Of a stretch of DNA of 64,000 nt, positions 62,661 to 64,000 are shown piece by piece. The DNA comes from MGML01 sp034416335. Its GTDB lineage: Bacteria; Chloroflexota; Dehalococcoidia; Dehalococcoidales; UBA2162. The position numbers and the translations under genes were made by a program. Position 1 is the first letter of the stretch, and every line of letters starts with the position of its first letter. The notes under the pieces are model-generated. The model was given only the letters and a program-made list of their open reading frames with translations, ran no database searches and was not told the origin of the DNA. The stretch is from assembly GCA_034416335.1 (NCBI GenBank), contig DAOULV010000030.1, forward strand, positions 1 to 64,000, in the 5' to 3' direction.

Positions 62661-63340
62661 CCGGGCTTCCGCCATCTGACGGCCACGAACGCGCCGGTTT
62701 CAGGCTTCTTCGGTCTGTTTTCTTTCTCCATCTCGGCAGCCTTTACAGGTTCGTCGTCCTTAAGGAAATGGACTGCGGTTCCCGTTTCTCCTTCGATATC
62801 AGATAGAGAAAGAAGATCAGTCGGCGACCTGTAAAAAGCGTTTTTCAGGATATGAGTTTCCCCTCTGCGGGATTTTTCATCGCGGCGGACAGCCCAGGGA
62901 CTGAGACTGTTTAATGTAGCCACAACTACAAGTCCGCCCGGACGGGTAACTCTGAATAATTCGTTTACCGCTTTTTGTGCGTCTTCGATAAACTCGAGGG
63001 CTGTAATAGATACCGTTTTATCGAAGGAATTATCTCTGAAGGGCAGTCCGGTCATATTTCCCTGGACCGGGTAAAACGGCAGGGTCTTCATTCCGTGTAA
63101 AGCACCTGTAAGCATGGGGCGTGAAATGTCCAGTCCGGTAACGATTGCGCCGGCTTTCAGGAAATCGGCTGTAAAAATGCCCGTTCCGCAGCCGGCATCA
63201 AGGATTCTTTCCTCAGGGGAAGGACTGATAAACCGGTTAACAAGCTCCTGTTCCGTTTCCAGAACGATTTTACCGATTGGTGTGGTAAACCATTCATTAT
63301 AACGTTCGGGCCAGGAATCGAAAAGCTGGCTATCCTTCGT
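62657..63340 (-). CDS. SAM-dependent methyltransferase without a canonical start (probable ACG)
   Basis: In frame from 63340 the protein has 227 residues: a FDSWPERYNEWFTTPIGK opening, motif I LDAGCGTGIFTADF, GLDISRPML, and motif II VSITALEFIEDAQKAVNELFRVTRPGGLV. The open frame extends up to a stop at 63386-63388 but has no ATG, GTG or TTG before motif I; the first is ATG 63115, inside motif post-I. GAGGAG at 63350-63355 would suit ACG 63340 (9-nt spacing) or AAG 63343. It overlaps the cupin gene by 11 bp. A true non-canonical start or a base error are both possible. Confidence 0.8.
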   Translation of the reverse strand, partial: TKDSQLFDSWPERYNEWFTTPIGKIVLETEQELVNRFISPSPEERILDAGCGTGIFTADFLKAGAIVTGLDISRPMLTGALHGMKTLPFYPVQGNMTGLPFRDNSFDKTVSITALEFIEDAQKAVNELFRVTRPGGLVVVATLNSLSPWAVRRDEKSRRGETHILKNAFYRSPTDLLSLSDIEGETGTAVHFLKDDEPVKAAEMEKENRPKKPETGAFVAVRWRKPG

Positions 63341-63785
63341 CTTTCCCCACTCCTCTGATGATGCTGTCTTTAACGTACTTGTTCGTCAGAGAGACGGCAA
63401 GGAAAAATATCGGTCTGTCTACCCTGGCCACGCGGAGAGGGCAGTGCCGGAGACCGGCGGGACAATATATCAGGCAGCTCTTATTAAGAGTGTATTTTTC
63501 ATCTTCGAGCCAGAATTCCACTTCACCGCAAAGGTCACCCGGGTTATCGGTATCGCTGCCGAAAAAGCCCACGACCTCGTCGAAATCATGAGTATGAGAC
63601 GGCGTTCCTTCGTCGTTGGTGGCTTTCCAGTACCATGAAGTAATAATGCTGGGGGCTCCTTTTATTATGAAGTCCTCAAGCCACAAAATCCGTGTTGCCC
63701 TCTGGTTGTATTCATCCATCCTGGCGGCTACGTCATCGGGGACTATCAGGTCGGTCAGTATGTATTTTTCGTATTTACCTGCCAT
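63330..63785 (-). CDS. Cupin-like protein
   Basis: The 151-residue protein has a single cupin barrel: SHTHDFDEVVGFFGSD supplies the HxH and Glu metal ligands and CPAGLRHCPL supplies the second His. It has no signal peptide. Similar stand-alone cupins are frequent in anaerobes, with unknown roles. RBS GGGAGG precedes ATG 63785. Confidence 0.8.
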   Translation of the reverse strand: MAGKYEKYILTDLIVPDDVAARMDEYNQRATRILWLEDFIIKGAPSIITSWYWKATNDEGTPSHTHDFDEVVGFFGSDTDNPGDLCGEVEFWLEDEKYTLNKSCLIYCPAGLRHCPLRVARVDRPIFFLAVSLTNKYVKDSIIRGVGKDEG

Positions 63786-63813
63786 ATTTCCTCCCTTGTC
63801 GGCACTAAGACTG

Positions 63814-64000
63814 TTATGCAGGGGAGTTTTCCGATATAACCGGTTTCCTCCGGGAACTCACGGCGTGGTAAAGTGAGGCGAAAGTGGCTTCTACCCACAT
63901 ATATGAAAATATAACACCGATTCCGAAAAGCAGTATTCCGGCGATACAAATGGGTATTGCCAGCAGACCCATCAGGAATATCGTTAAAGCGTGCCCGTCG
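63814..64000 (-). CDS. C-terminal part of a membrane protein, cut by the window end
   Basis: The frame enters from the window edge, reads GHALTIFLMGLLAIPICIAGILLFGIGVIFSYMWVEATFASLYHA and ends SENSPA at the TAA at 63814-63816. It holds one or two hydrophobic helices and a short charged tail (SSRRKP). The pattern of hydrophobic helices with FASLYHA near the end resembles the C terminus of DUF4013-type membrane proteins, but this is a weak match. Confidence 0.65.
   Translation of the reverse strand, partial: DGHALTIFLMGLLAIPICIAGILLFGIGVIFSYMWVEATFASLYHAVSSRRKPVISENSPA

Overview
This window looks like a contig end from a member of the Dehalococcoidia (phylum Chloroflexota) or a close relative. 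The evidence is indirect: a bacterial genome of moderate GC with a one-membrane style surface (large secreted proteins held by a single C-terminal membrane helix), an archaeal-type Elp3, lineage-typical small families (DUF5714, DUF5667, DUF4382, DUF4342, DUF401, GIY-YIG/DUF123), an hrcA-grpE-dnaK-dnaJ operon, and the interspersed palindromic repeats common in these genomes. No 16S rRNA gene is present, so the placement is an inference. The first 31 bases are a degraded Nextera transposon-end adapter, so the window starts at an artefactual contig end. Layout: 90-583 holds four tRNA genes (Pro, Val, Arg, Leu) on the minus strand. 617-800 is a tandem interspersed repeat. 899-9175 holds an M16 peptidase, a DUF5714 protein, groESL under a CIRCE operator, an amidohydrolase, thpR, a small zinc-ribbon gene, a comF-like gene, a DinB-fold gene and coaE. 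9214-19960 holds rpoB-rpoC with its own promoter, a strong terminator, ruvB (apparently starting with AUA), and a gene for a zinc-ribbon/acidic/OB-fold protein. 20027-29761 begins with an acetyltransferase, then a long minus-strand block: SIMPL lipoprotein, MacAB-like ABC exporter with its adaptor, an overlapping histidine kinase/response regulator pair and a small secreted protein, then a DUF4382 lipoprotein and an ECF sigma factor with its probable membrane anti-sigma partner. 30507-38562 is metabolic and modification genes: acetyltransferase, tautomerase, sugar-nucleotide-type epimerase, an E1 alpha/beta dehydrogenase pair without E2/E3, methyltransferase, Elp3 and a DUF401 permease. 38563-45700 is a surface module: an S-layer-like protein with an elaborate leader and a second large beta-propeller/FN3-like protein, separated by a repeat island. 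45860-64000 holds an MFS transporter, an MBL-fold hydrolase, the hrcA-grpE-dnaK-dnaJ operon under a second CIRCE, plsY, der, argF, several small genes, polA, mutM, a methyltransferase without a canonical start, a cupin and a truncated membrane gene. How the genes work together: HrcA probably controls both chaperone sets present here, since CIRCE-like palindromes sit just downstream of the -10 elements of groES and hrcA. The kinase/regulator pair probably controls the neighbouring MacAB-like exporter. The most unusual observations are the non-AUG starts of ruvB (AUA) and of a methyltransferase (ACG), a long acidic C-terminal tail on RpoB, the zinc-ribbon/acidic/OB protein with duplicated basic patches, an Asp in place of the usual HCLP cysteine in the ornithine carbamoyltransferase, and the structured leader of the surface-protein gene. 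No CRISPR array, prophage, insertion sequence or reductive dehalogenase gene was seen.
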